From Anastatus disparis (Eukaryota > Arthropoda > Insecta > Hymenoptera > Eupelmidae): 64,000 bases of DNA. Under the pieces are notes generated by a model. It made no database searches, was not told the DNA's origin, and saw only the letters and a program-made list of their open reading frames with translations. The DNA is taken from positions 2,238,501 through 2,302,500 of the forward strand of contig JAFFSR010000015.1 in NCBI GenBank assembly GCA_017163975.1, written 5' to 3'. This document shows positions 48,980 through 58,779 of the stretch, in pieces (the first letter of the stretch is position 1; each line of letters opens with the position of its first letter). Both the position numbers and the translations under genes were made by a program.

Positions 48980-49295
48980 AGAGTGTGGTGGTGGTGGTGG
49001 TGGAGGTGGTGGTGGGAGGTACAAGTAGTGATGGTGACGAGCGCTTTTGAGTAAGTAACAGGTTAATACTTCTTAAGCTTTTCCAGCCATATAGCTAAAG
49101 AGCGGAATAATGCTGGCGTCAGCCAGCTATATGGCTAATCAGCTAAACGATTGGCTAGCGCCAGCATGATACTGCTCGCACACGCGCGCGCCGCCGCCGC
49201 TCCCCACTTTTGCTCATTACTACTAATGATCGCATATGTAGAGTAGTTCGAGGATGTGATGAGGTTAGTAGTAGAAGTTTAGCAGCGGCGGTAAC
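48980..49295 (+). promoter_or_regulatory. Divergent intergenic region with palindromes
   Basis: Contains a GGT-triplet run at about 48988-49017. The palindromic pair agccatatagct (49086) and agctatatggct (49126) is nested in a larger inverted repeat from atgctggcg (about 49110) to cgccagcat (about 49163). A CG-rich stretch follows before the ATPase start. Confidence 0.45.
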
Positions 49296-49973
49296 ATGGA
49301 CGTTTGCAGGTGGGTGCATCCGTGGACTTTGATGATTTGTGGACCCAGCTCGTGTGGTAAAACAGTATTTGTGAAGAATTTTTTGCATTACATTGATCAC
49401 ATGAGTGATACAAAATTCGAGCGTATACTCTTGTATTACACCGAGTGGCAGCCAATTTACAAGGAGTTGGCCGAGGGAATCGAATTTCACAAGGGTTTAC
49501 CAAAGAGCGAAGATTATGCCAATGATCCACGACCAAAACTCTTGATTCTCGTCGATCTGATAAGAGAATCGTCCAACAGAGCTGTAGTCAATCTCTTTAC
49601 CAAAGGCAGTCATCACAATAACTTGAGCGTCATCTTTATCTCGCAAAATCTCTTTCATCAAGTTCAGCAAGAAATCTCTCTAAACTCTAATTACATCGTG
49701 GTATTAAAAAATCCGCGCGATCGAGCGCAAATAAATCATCTGGCGCATCAAGTTTGCCCCGAAGAGCCTCGTTTTTTGCAAGAGGCATATCTCGATGCCA
49801 CAGTAGAGCCACACGGCTATTTGTTCATAGATCTGAAGCAGGGTACGCCTGAAAATGTGAGATTTCGTACTTGTATATTTCCGTTTGACAAACATCAGTA
49901 CGTTTATATGCCTCGTTGCACACCTATAAAAGCTGGTGCTCGCTCAAATAATGTACCAGTCGTGCGATTGTAG
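49296..49973 (+). CDS. Polinton 2 genome-packaging ATPase
   Basis: A 225-residue intact frame. The Walker A motif GPSSCGKT is at residues 16-23, and a hydrophobic strand plus acidic residue, LLILVDLI, forms Walker B near residue 88. VIFISQNLFHQ is the sensor-type strand, and a KNPRDRAQINHLAHQV helix follows. This is the FtsK/HerA-like A32 family used by Polintons and related viruses to drive DNA into the capsid. The start at ATG 49296 gives the normal length. It is one of three clearly open genes in this element, and the next gene begins within its stop codon. Confidence 0.85.
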   Translation: MDVCRWVHPWTLMICGPSSCGKTVFVKNFLHYIDHMSDTKFERILLYYTEWQPIYKELAEGIEFHKGLPKSEDYANDPRPKLLILVDLIRESSNRAVVNLFTKGSHHNNLSVIFISQNLFHQVQQEISLNSNYIVVLKNPRDRAQINHLAHQVCPEEPRFLQEAYLDATVEPHGYLFIDLKQGTPENVRFRTCIFPFDKHQYVYMPRCTPIKAGARSNNVPVVRL

Positions 49974-50320
49974 TGGAGCCGGTAAGACGTAGTCGTAGCA
50001 GCAGACCAATTCCAGAAAAGAACTGGACTCAGCTACATTCCTTGTGTAAAAGCGAACTGTATAAAGTTAAGGCTATAGTACGCGAAGCAATTTCTAAACT
50101 TATAACGTACATTTGCGAGTGTGCTTTGAACATTTTACGTGGAAATATTCCACTCAGCAAGTATTATAAGAGACAACTGCGAAAATTCGCACCTCTGTTG
50201 CGGAAACTCGCTAAACTGGGTAGTTTGGAGGTAAAAAGGAAATTGATGGTAAAATCAGCATATTTACTACGGCTAATTGTGAAACCTGTTTTATCGGCAT
50301 GGAGTACGCAAGAAAAATGA
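49973..50320 (+). CDS. Conserved small basic Polinton protein
   Basis: An open frame of 115 codons that begins at a GTG overlapping the ATPase stop. The motifs YICECALNILRGNIPLS and LRKFAPLLRKLAKLGSLEVK, with a Lys/Arg-rich tail, are characteristic of a small protein found in many animal Polintons, as I recall it; its role is not known. No ATG is present, so the true start may be lost or non-standard. It overlaps the next gene by 22 bp (50299-50320). Confidence 0.6.
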   Translation: MEPVRRSRSSRPIPEKNWTQLHSLCKSELYKVKAIVREAISKLITYICECALNILRGNIPLSKYYKRQLRKFAPLLRKLAKLGSLEVKRKLMVKSAYLLRLIVKPVLSAWSTQEK

Positions 50321-51145
50321 TTTTAGTACCGCAAGAGTGCTTGGAGCAACAGCATCAGCAGCAACAGCATGACGTAGCAACTACCAATCATACAACACCA
50401 GCATCCAGTGTCCAGACACCTGGTACAGCCACGACACGCCTCGACGAGGAAATGAGTAAAATTTTACATTCTGCGGGTGATGAGCGCCAAAAATCTTTGC
50501 AATATCAGCAAATCTTGCAGCGTTACTTGCATCTAAGAGAGGAGGAGAAGGATGAGGGTGGGGGTATAATACGTCCACACGAAACAACATTATTAGAAAC
50601 GGGAACGACAATGGATAGAGGCAATAATGACGAAATCGACGACAAACAGATTGTCGAGTCGATACCGCAGAAATTTCGAAGCAGTACTAGACATCTCATT
50701 AGATACTTGCAACAAGCTGGTAATATTGAATGGGATAGTCGTGGTATAATCAAACTAGATGGCACTGTTGTCGAGGGTACTAATGTTGTCGATTTGGTGA
50801 ACGAGGCTATGAAAAGTAGAAAAAGACCACCACCACGCGGATGCAAACAGTTTGCACGCGTCTTGCGACAAGTTAGTATACCTCGAGAATTCATTGGTAA
50901 CGATCAACTGTAGCGTAAGATTGCATCTCATAGCGCTGACTCATTACCGTCATCGTCGTCAGAAAACGAAGGTTATTATACTTCAACAGCTACTAGTCAG
51001 ACGAGCGTAAAGGAGAAAGAAGTTGAGAGTGCGAAAAAGCGTAAAAAAGTTGGTAGCGAGTTGGCAGCTACGCCATCAACCCCTGCAAAAAAGAGTCGTC
51101 TCGAACAGCTAAAATGGAACCGTATGTGGAAGCATGGAAGGAAGT
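50299..51145 (+). pseudogene. Polinton protein of the MEYARKM type, internal TAG
   Basis: Starts at ATG 50299 (MEYARKMILVPQECLE). A Gln-rich stretch follows, then LDEEMSKILHS, YQQILQRYLHL, SIPQKFRSSTRHLIRYL, NVVDLVNEAM and PRGCKQFARVL. The frame meets TAG at 50911-50913 but continues open for another 77 codons with a Ser-rich then basic region (AKKRKKVG, PAKKSR) to TGA at 51143-51145. The family is recognised as a recurrent uncharacterised Polinton product. Whether the TAG is the true end is unclear, since the downstream part looks coding. Confidence 0.6.
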
Positions 51146-51230
51146 GATGGAGGGGGTGGGGGAGGAGGAGGAGGAGGGGTAGAAAACTGGTACTTTAATA
51201 GACCAATTGATTTCAGTTGTACCCTTTGCA

Positions 51231-51629
51231 ATGAATTTGCCAGGCTACCAGTTTCTCGGCCCCGGCACACATCTCGAAGAGCGTCTCAGACGTGGTCAGA
51301 GAGGAAAAAACCCTCTTGACTGTCTAGAGCACGATATTTCATATTCAAATAAAAAAATAACGAATCATATAAAAGCCGACAGACTGCTGGCTGAACGAGC
51401 ATTTTCACGCATGCTCTCGGAGACTGCGGATAGTAATAAAAAGACTGCAGCTGGTATTACTGTTTTGTGCATGATCAGCAAAATTGCGTTTGATAAATTT
51501 TTGAAACGCATTAAAAATACATTTAAAAGACAGCAAAAGAAAGAGAGAAAGCTAATTTATAAGAGGAAGAGGAGCAATGAGAAAGAAGGAGAAAAGGAAG
51601 AAGGAGACGTCAAAGCCGGACGGTCTTGA
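51231..51629 (+). CDS. Parvovirus-type phospholipase A2 domain protein
   Basis: ATG 51231 opens MNLPGYQFLGPGTHLEERL, with the calcium-loop GPGT, then GKNPLDCLEHDISYS holding the catalytic HD pair, followed by a helix with ADRLLAERAF. The C-terminal half is strongly basic. In relatives this enzyme acts in the virion during endosome escape. The frame is open but short, and lacks the hydrophobic pX-like tail seen in Polinton 1. A TTTCAG acceptor 15 bp upstream may join an earlier exon. The integrase frame overlaps its 3' end. Confidence 0.75.
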   Translation: MNLPGYQFLGPGTHLEERLRRGQRGKNPLDCLEHDISYSNKKITNHIKADRLLAERAFSRMLSETADSNKKTAAGITVLCMISKIAFDKFLKRIKNTFKRQQKKERKLIYKRKRSNEKEGEKEEGDVKAGRS

Positions 51630-52700
51630 GCATTATTACTATAATCTTTCTGCATCATCAGCGTACGCTGGTGCTCATCTACTGAAACGCGCGAAACCCA
51701 CAAAATTTGATAACAATACCATCGCCAAGTGGCTGGAGAGTCAGGATGCACATACCTTACACAAACTCGTGAGACGTCGTTTTCCTCGTCGACATTACAA
51801 CGTTTTCAGCCCCTTCGAGGTGTGGGAAGCTGACTTGGCAGATTTTAGATCACTTAAAACCTACAATGATGGGTACAGCTATATTCTCATTGTCATTGAT
51901 GCACTTTCAAAGTTTGCCTGGGCAGAGCCTCTTCTCGACAAAACGAACTGAAGCGTTGCTGTAGCATTGGACAAAATTTTATCACGATGTAATGATAGGC
52001 ATCCTATTTACTTACAGACTGATAAAGGTAAGGAATTTATCAGTCGAGAGGTGCAAGAGGTGCTAAAAAAGAAATATATTACCTACCAAGTCGTCAGAGA
52101 CCCTGATATAAAGGCAGCCATTGCCGAACGCTTTATTCGAACTCTCAAAGGTCGAATCTGGCGATACTTTACTCACTCGCGCACAAGACGTTATATAGAT
52201 GTTTTGCAAAAAATTGTGACGTGTTACAACGAGTCGTGGCAAAGTGCCATAAAAATGCCCCCTTCCAAGGTCAACTTATATAATGCTCACGTAGCACGTC
52301 GAAATTTAACGTTGCGTTACAGCGAAAAAAAGCCGTTTAAAGTAGCTAAATACAGCGTTGGTGATCTGGTTCGTGTCAGTCGTGCCAAGACAGCCTTCAG
52401 GAAAGCATACGAGGGTGGCTGGACTCTGGAGCTGTTTAAAATTATAAAAGTCGACACAAGACAACAACCACCCGTTTATACTTTGGCAGATCTTGGAGGA
52501 GAAAAAATTGACGGATATTTTTACGAAGAATAGTTGAGCAGAGTGCGCAAGGATTTAGATAGCGAAGCGTTTGAAGTTGACGAAGTTTTGAAGAGTAAAG
52601 GTAGGGGGTCGAAAAAACAATATTTGGTCAGTTGGAGGGGGTATCCAGAAAAATTTAATTCTTGGATAGCGGCTTAAGATTTGAAAAATTTACAATGAAC
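51577..52700 (+). pseudogene. Polinton 2 retroviral-type integrase with chromodomain
   Basis: The zinc-binding N-terminus is weak or missing. The core shows VWEADLADF and LIVIDALSKFAWAEP (first Asp), YLQTDKGKEFIS (second Asp) and IKAAIAERFIRTLK (catalytic Glu). The C-terminal part has YSVGDLVRVSRAK. A chromodomain follows a stop: FEVDEVLKSKGRGSKKQYL and SWRGYP. Breaks: TGA at 51949-51951, TAG at 52531-52533 and TAA near 52676. Unlike in Polinton 1 it runs in the same direction as all its neighbours. Confidence 0.85.
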
Positions 52701-53522
52701 GATGAATTTTACATGGTTTTACCGAGCAACAGCAGCAAGTTTGTCTTTCCACACAATGTGGCGACACATTTCACAACACAATTATCACAAAATTTTTATC
52801 TTCATGGCGACTGATGTGTAGGACTCACGGAAATTCAAATACCTCTCATATTTCAGCATATATTAATAGTTGAGCGGGAGGGAGTCATTTCTGTTAAAAC
52901 AGCCAAACGTGAAATGGCGAATGTTTTGCGAGAAACAGAAGAGATTCAACAGGGGGTCGAGGTGTTTGCCAGAGTCAAACCTGGTGTTTATCGTGATATT
53001 GAAAGTCTCTTAGAAGAAATAAATAATCTCAAGAATGTGAAAAATCATTTATATTTTGAAATCCAAGCTGGTGGCTATGTACGGGTTAGATGTCGATGTA
53101 GAGAAGATTGTACAACTTATAAGCACACGTTTACACTATCGGAAAAATTACTTAGAATTTTAGGTCTGAAAAATGTACCAATTTTCTCTTGCAAAGGTAA
53201 TGAAGAACACTACATTACCGGTAATTGTCCAGCAAATCTTGTAAACGGATTGCCAACCGTGCTGATGGTTTACAGCAACATTTGCCAGCCTTACGTAACA
53301 GGTGACATGCGCACAAGCTTACTACGTATAGTCTCGCTTTATTTGCGTGATTACGTTTACGGAGGTGTTGAAATTAAAAACTTTTCACCACCCATGTACC
53401 TACTACTGCTGTCTTCAGCGTTTCAGTCGATCGAAATAGATATAAGAGACGAACACGGATTTCCCATTCCATTCGACTACGGTACGTTAACTGTAACGCT
53501 TCACTTTAAGCGCATCCGATAA
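52695..53522 (+). pseudogene. Polinton 2 penton-like minor capsid protein
   Basis: Starts at ATG 52695 (MNDEFYMVLPSNSSKFVFP). The N-terminal strand pattern FTTQLSQNFYLHGD then meets TGA near 52812, and LTEIQIPLIFQH follows. The long open part from 52914 has FARVKPGVYRDIESLL, LSEKLLRILGL, YSNICQPYVTGDMRTS and IDIRDEHGFPIPFDYGTL, ending TVTLHFKRIR. The opening LPSNSS and final strand are typical of the single-jelly-roll penton homologue of Polintons. One stop is the only break seen. Confidence 0.7.
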
Positions 53523-53523
53523 A

Positions 53524-54045
53524 ATGTCTGAGTTTGAAGATTTCTTCAATAATCAAATGGTTGGTGGTGGGGGTAAGTGCGTTAGAGCTGGTAAACCTTG
53601 TTTTGGTTATCACCAGTCGGGTGCAGGAGTAGGTAGTTTTTTGAAAGGTCTCTTCCGAGCGGCTATACCGAAGATTAAGCAAGGTGCAAAAGTGGTCGGT
53701 AAAGAGGCTCTCCGAGCGGGTAAAAATATCCTAGATGATGTCACTCTAGGTGGCAGACCTGTCAAAGAAGTGGCCAAAAAGCGCATTCGCGAGAGTGGTA
53801 AAAATCTCAAAAGAAAAGCTGACGTTGTTCTGGACAAATTGCTCTTGGGTGAGTCGAGTGCAAAAGAGGGGGAAGAATCTGAATACAAAAAGAAGAACGA
53901 GACATCGTCAGTTCAGTCGTCGAGTGCAGCTGGTACTACAAACACCTCAGCGGCTAAACGCTCGAAAAGTGGTAAGGTTGCGAAAAAGAAAAAGAAGAAG
54001 CAGAATAAGAAAGCACGTGTAGCTAGAGATATTTACGAAAGTTAA
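53524..54045 (+). CDS. pVI-like minor virion protein
   Basis: An intact 173-residue frame starting one base after the penton stop. It has MVGGGGKCVRAGKPCFG, YHQSGAGVGSFLKGLF and an amphipathic helix region AIPKIKQGAKVVGKEALRAG. A second helix and a Ser-rich linker follow, then a very basic tail (KKKKKKQNKKARVARD). The G-G-x-G-S-F-L-K-x-L-F start resembles adenovirus pVI-type membrane-active and cement proteins; that functional link is inference. The basic tail may bind DNA. Confidence 0.6.
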   Translation: MSEFEDFFNNQMVGGGGKCVRAGKPCFGYHQSGAGVGSFLKGLFRAAIPKIKQGAKVVGKEALRAGKNILDDVTLGGRPVKEVAKKRIRESGKNLKRKADVVLDKLLLGESSAKEGEESEYKKKNETSSVQSSSAAGTTNTSAAKRSKSGKVAKKKKKKQNKKARVARDIYES

Positions 54046-54054
54046 AATTTCAAG

Positions 54055-55358
54055 ATGGCGTTGTTGCATACAGAATCTTGTCAGTCAATCAAGTCGGAAT
54101 TATCACTCTTTGAATTACCCTCGACATAGACTGCAATTGAAGGCTATTACTGGGTACAGTACAAACCGATATCTTCACTCAACGACCAATCACCAATTGA
54201 ATTTACAATCCCTGGCAACACTGAATATCTAGACTTGGCTCACACAATGTTAAGTGTGAGTGTAAGTGTAACATGCACTAGTGCTGAACCACCTAAGGAT
54301 CTGAACGTTGGACCAATAAATAATCTTTTGCATTCGTTGTTCAATCAAGTCGACGTGCTATTCAATCAGAAACCTGTTTCACCGCCAAACAATGCTTATG
54401 CTTACAGAGCTTACATTGAAACATTACGAAATTATGGTCCAACAGTTAAAAAGTCTCATTTAACGAGTGGTTTGTGGTACGATGATACAGCAGGGAAAAT
54501 GGACGATACCACAGGTGGTAATGTAGGTCTCAATAAACGTAAGGCACTCATGATTGGCAGGAAGATTGATTTACTCGGCTATTTACATTGTGATGTTTTT
54601 AATCAAGACAAATTATTACTGGGTGGTGTTGAAGTTAGAGTAAGGCTTGTGCGTTCTCGTGATGGATTCTGTCTTATGGATCCCGCTGGTGCTTTCATGG
54701 TAAATATTACCGAGGCTACGCTTTTTGTGCGTCGGGTAAGATTAAATCCTTCACTTGTGCTAGCACACGAATAACTATTGTCACAGACTACTGCAAAATA
54801 CCCACTGACACGTGTAGAAGTTAATATTATATTTACATTACATAATGGTGTGCATGGGGAACAATCGACAATGTCATATTAGGTCAACTGCCGAAAAGAA
54901 TTATACTCGGTTTTGTTGAAAATAAAGCTTACAACGGAGATAAAAGTCTTAACCCATTCAATTTCAAGAATTTTAATATAAATTTTTTGTGTCTGTACGT
55001 TGATGGAATGCAAGTGCCATCGAAGCTCATACAGCCAGATTTCAAAAAAAGCAGATTGTACGTTGATGCTTATCATAGATTTTTTTCCGGCACAGGTATT
55101 CACTTTATGAATTCAGGCAACTCGATTAACCGTGAAGACTATCCAAACGGTTACTGCCTATTGGCTTTTGATTTGACACCTGATTTATCGGCGAGTGATA
55201 GTAGTCATTGGAATTTGATAAAAAATGATAATGTACGAATTGATGTTAGATTCGACGATCCACTAGAGGGCGCTGTAAATTGTATAATTTGTGCTAAATA
55301 CGACAATTTTCTCAAAATTGACTCGTCGAGACAGGTTGTCGTGGATTATAGCGGTTAA
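54055..55358 (+). pseudogene. Polinton 2 major capsid protein (F54H12.2-like)
   Basis: ATG 54055 follows the previous stop by nine bases. Motifs are YYWVQYKPISSLND, FTIPGNTEYLDLAHT, NNLLHSLFNQVDVLFNQ, AYRAYIETLRNYG, LPKRIILGFVENKAYNGD, LNPFNFKNF, LYVDGMQVPSK, FSGTGIHFM and GYCLLAFDLTPDLSAS, ending VVVDYSG. This is the double-jelly-roll coat protein annotated in databases as F54H12.2-like. Breaks: TAG at 54127-54129, TAA at 54772-54774 and a frameshift near 54840. It is far from the Polinton 1 capsid in sequence. Confidence 0.85.
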
Positions 55359-55449
55359 GTAGTAGTGATGGGATGGGTACATTTTTCACTATTTAAGTAA
55401 AGCAAAGCTAGCTTTATTATCTCAGTCGACGAGCAACTTTCATTGCAAA

Positions 55450-55990
55450 CAGTCTGGACGTGGTAATTGATGTGCAGTTTTTAAAGGACAACAAAAATCG
55501 TTTGATTCCAAAGGAGGTGGCTGTACTTGCTATTCGTAAAAACTTTATTGCTCATTGAATTGTGGCGCCTCCTTGTAATTTAAGACGCTTACCTAAAAAT
55601 GCTTTGAGACAGAACAATTGGGTGACACTGAATCATCATGGTCTGGAGTGGTACGAAGGTGATATATCGATAAAAAGATTATACAAAAATTTGAAAGATA
55701 TTTGCATGAATTGTCGTACAATTTTCGTGCGAGGTCAAGAAAAGCTTGAACTACTTTCCAAGCTCACCACCTGTAAGATTGAAAATTTAGAAAAAGAACA
55801 AGATTGTCCAGCTTTTAGAAATTTAAATTTCAGCAGTGTACAGTGCATGCATCATTACTTAAAATCACCTTATTCAAATTACGTGTGTGCACTAAATAAC
55901 GTTGCTAATCTGAAACATTGGCTACTGAAACTTAACCCCAGCGTAGAATCGCTGATTTCGGAAGAATTTTTAGAAATTCTCCGCAATTAA
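55450..55990 (+). pseudogene. Polinton-associated DVQ-family protein
   Basis: The frame VIDVQFLKDN and LIPKEVAVLAI leads to TGA at 55557-55559. It continues NNWVTLNHHGLEWYEGDI, IFVRGQEKLELL, CPAFRNLNF and CALNNVANLKHWLLK. These blocks match in order the minus-strand gene at 17442-18330 (HHGIAWNSGDI, LFVKGEQKVQWL, CAVNNAIAIRAWL). No start codon was found; the segment 5' of DVQ lacks ATG. Function is unknown, and the conserved His and Cys positions suggest a metal-binding fold. Confidence 0.6.
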
Positions 55991-56015
55991 TTCAAAAGAG
56001 ATTGTTCAATATCTG

Positions 56016-56430
56016 ATGAGGGTCAAGTTTCACGCAGTAGGCGTTTATCCAGTGGATCGGATTCCTCTGATGTGGGTGAAACCTTGTACGTTTGTGCTTA
56101 ATACGCAAAATTATACCCAGCGTGGTGCGCACTGGGTTGCCATATACGTTGATAAGTATGGCACAGGTGTGTACTTTGATAGTCTTAGTAAACCACCACG
56201 AATTCAACAACATTTACGACGTATTCAGCAAAATTGTAAAAAATTTAGATGGAATAATAAACACTTATAAAGCGAATATTCCAACGTTTGTGGTCATTAT
56301 TGTATCATGTTTCTGTATTATATGTCTAGCGGGTTGTGTTTTAAGAAATTCTTGGAAAATTTCTCACAGAACTTGCAAAAAAATGATACTATAGTCAAGA
56401 ATTTTGTGGGAAAAATCTCGTACGAGTAAT
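56016..56430 (+). pseudogene. Adenain-type cysteine protease
   Basis: Motifs are FVLNTQNYTQRGAHWVAIYV, with the catalytic His in HW, then GVYFDSLSKPP (acidic residue) and, after TAA at 56268-56270, VCGHYCIMFLYYM with the nucleophile Cys. In Polintons and adenoviruses this enzyme matures the virion proteins. The ATG at 56016 is used for lack of a better start; the frame is open a little further upstream. Only one stop interrupts it. Confidence 0.8.
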
Positions 56431-56497
56431 ATGATATTTGGTTGTCTCTGATTGGTCGCACAACAGCTTTTTGCGGCGCCCCCACCAATTTTTACAG

Positions 56498-56525
56498 TAT
56501 AAAAGAAGCGGCACCCACTCAGTCT
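56498..56525 (+). promoter_or_regulatory. TATA box and initiator of the 56.6-kb gene
   Basis: CAGTATAAAAGAAGC, with TATAAAAG at 56498-56505, is followed by TCAGTC at 56519-56524. The spacing of 23 bp is a little short for an initiator, but the match to the arthropod consensus is good. The start codon is at 56578. Confidence 0.65.
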
Positions 56526-56577
56526 AGCCACAGTTTGACGTCGGTGAAAGCAGCAGTAACAACAAAGCTCAAGCAAG

Positions 56578-57396
56578 ATGGTTGGTCAAAAGAGAAGCCT
56601 GGAGCAGACATTTGGTAATGGCTTGGCATATTTAATAAAACAAAACAGCAAGAAAAACTATTGGCAGCAGGTTCTGCCAATGGTCTACGGGCTAAACAGC
56701 TCTTTTGGAAAAATTATCCAGGTAGGCCTGGAGAATATAGGCGGCGAAGGCAAAAAGGAGTTTGCACCCGTAGTACGCTTCTGTGGAGCCAATTTTCAAG
56801 GTTTACCTCTGTCACTGGACTGTTGGGAGGCGTTGGAGCAGGAATTTGATAAAATTGAAGATTTTTTCACTTGCTATAACGAGGAATCTATGCTGGATCA
56901 GCGGCTATCTATTCCTGGATACACTATCCGTTTTATGATTAGTTTTCATGAGAGAGCTTTTGAATTGGTACCCAATGACGCACAACCAGAAGGAGAGGAG
57001 TGTGGTGGACCGCCGAAAAAATATGGTCCATTTAATTGGTCTCTAGTATTTAAACGTCTCACGTTTAAACGTTTAAAAGATTCATCAAAATGTATAGATT
57101 ATAGAATTAGATATTTAAATACTGTTGTAAAATCTGTAGATTATATATTACGAGAAATGGTTATAAATATGAAAAATGTATTAGAAAATAGTCAGGAATC
57201 TCAATATGTATACTACACTTCTAGCGATATAAAAAGCACAATGTCTAGTTTTAATGATAATTTTGTAAATGATCTCATCGAATTATTAAAAAAGAATAAT
57301 CTAGTTTTAGGAAAAGAAGATGTGTTTATAATCATACACGAATTTATTATTTATCATATGTACACACTAGTTAATTGTATGAATGCTATGTTGTAA
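56578..57396 (+). CDS. Intact gene of unknown function with own promoter
   Basis: An unbroken 272-residue frame. It begins MVGQKRSLEQTFGNGLAYLI. A compact middle block, KEFAPVVRFCGANFQGLPLS followed by LDCWEALEQEFDKIEDFF, resembles a small beta-sheet plus helix domain. The shape faintly recalls PC4-type ssDNA-binding proteins, but that is a guess. The second half is helical and rich in Lys, Asn and Ile. An AATAAA at 57412 lies 16 bp past the stop. It lies at the right end of Polinton 2, same strand, and uses a clear TATA promoter. Its openness contrasts with its decayed neighbours. No family was recognised. Confidence 0.65.
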   Translation: MVGQKRSLEQTFGNGLAYLIKQNSKKNYWQQVLPMVYGLNSSFGKIIQVGLENIGGEGKKEFAPVVRFCGANFQGLPLSLDCWEALEQEFDKIEDFFTCYNEESMLDQRLSIPGYTIRFMISFHERAFELVPNDAQPEGEECGGPPKKYGPFNWSLVFKRLTFKRLKDSSKCIDYRIRYLNTVVKSVDYILREMVINMKNVLENSQESQYVYYTSSDIKSTMSSFNDNFVNDLIELLKKNNLVLGKEDVFIIIHEFIIYHMYTLVNCMNAML

Positions 57397-57411
57397 TGTT
57401 TTATTATTAAT

Positions 57412-57417
57412 AATAAA
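57412..57417 (+). terminator. Polyadenylation signal
   Basis: AATAAA just after the stop of the 56578-57396 gene. Confidence 0.5.
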
Positions 57418-57674
57418 TGTGTTGTTAAACTTTAAAACATGAGTATTTCAATCACATTGTCTGTTGCCAACTCCTCATCCTTCATACACACAATAATTTA
57501 TATGTAAATTTTATATTTTCTGATTCAATATAAAAATTTATAATAATTGGAAATTAAAAATCTTTTAAATCCATATTTTATAATTTAAGTTTTTATTATT
57601 TCGATAATTAAAAAGGATTATATTACAAAATTTTAAATTAATAATTTTAAAATATCGATTAAAATATTTTTTAT

Positions 57675-57765
57675 CTCCACTCTAAATTTTGTGGGAGGGG
57701 GTAAGTGACCCTCCAGTTCATTCCTACTCTAAATTTCTAGGAGGGGGTGAGTGACCCTCCAGTTG
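57675..57765. repeat. Short tandem duplication, about 52 bp
   Basis: Two copies share ctctaaatt, ggaggggg and gtgaccctccagtt, directly left of the ttggggcacc-type repeat. Confidence 0.7.
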
Positions 57766-57883
57766 TTTGGGTACAATGCCTAACAAACCCCTACTTCGCC
57801 TTCTCAGAGGTCATTGACCTAGTGGTCAATAACCTTTGGGGTGGTGGAGTGGGGGTTTGTTGTGATGGTCCATGGTGCCCCAA
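57766..57883. mobile_element. Short repeat with ttggggcacc ends, copy 2 (inverted)
   Basis: The reverse complement of 40463-40585: ggtccatggtgccccaataa at its right end, and the shared interior ctttggggtggtggagtggg. The left end is more diverged. Confidence 0.75.
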
Positions 57884-58400
57884 TAACTACTAATGTATCT
57901 AAAGAAAAATAAATGTGGAGTTAAATGAAAAAGTTAACTTCATCAAATGATATATATGCATCTAACACAACCGAATTTTGAATTGCTGCTAATAAACATT
58001 ATTTTACCATGTAGAACCATAAGAAAATAATTGATTTATTTCAATAATATTGATCGTATTAGTATGGTTTTATCAAACCGTATAAATACGATCATAATAT
58101 TTAACATCATAAGGGTAAGGTGACTTAATACATTATTTATGGTACCAATGTTCTAAATCTAATAAACTTTAATGAAAAAATATAAATAATTGATTCGTTT
58201 GCAAAACTCCTAATAATTGAATTGAAGAGTATCGATAAGGACTGTTTTTTGTCTCTTTGTAAGAAGAAGTACCACATTCCATAAAGGGTACAATTTTAAA
58301 ACTTATAGCGTTGACTTCGTGCCGGCACCGAATATAGTCTAGGTTATTGTATCAAATTTGCGGCTTATAGGAAAAATCTAGAAGTAAAAATAATTATCTG
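57884..58400. other. Intergenic, no gene seen
   Basis: AT-rich with no repeats or open frames. It was examined for a Polinton terminal repeat without success. Confidence 0.35.
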
Positions 58401-58561
58401 TACACTGAAAAAAAGCCGATTGCTGCGGGGTCGATTGTTGTGAATGATTCAGACAACATTCGCAGCTATTAATAACGAAAAATCGCAATATAAGAGTGCG
58501 TAACAATATCGCAGCCAATCATTCCAACTTTCTGTATAAAAGATTACATTGATCAGAGCAG

Positions 58562-58712
58562 AGCGCTGCGACTAAGCTGCGTTGTGGCTCGCTACGGCTC
58601 TCCGTAGTCTACGGCACAGAAAGCTGAATCCAAGCGCAGTGACTAAACTGCTTTGTCGCTCGCTACGGCTCTCCGTAGTCTACGGCACAGAAAGCTGAAT
58701 CCGAATACAGCG
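58562..58712. repeat. GC-rich tandem duplication, 75-bp unit
   Basis: Two units share gctcgctacggctctccgta and acggcacagaaagctgaatc almost without change. The block is far more GC-rich than its surroundings, and a third, diverged start (cagcgatttattgcgtgg) follows. The unit can form a stem around gctacgg..ccgtag. Confidence 0.8.
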
Positions 58713-58779
58713 ATTTATTGCGTGGTCGCTCGCTTTGAATGCCGATCTCAAGCATTGCGACAACGCTTTGAACACACTT

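Noticed and set aside
44584..55358. A variant genetic code in which TGA is sense, suggested by several TGA stops at conserved positions of Polinton 2
   Set aside because: TAA and TAG stops and frameshifts also interrupt the same genes, so ordinary decay explains them all.
58562..58712. tRNA genes in the GC-rich repeat
   Set aside because: No cloverleaf with A- and B-box sequences could be fitted to the unit.
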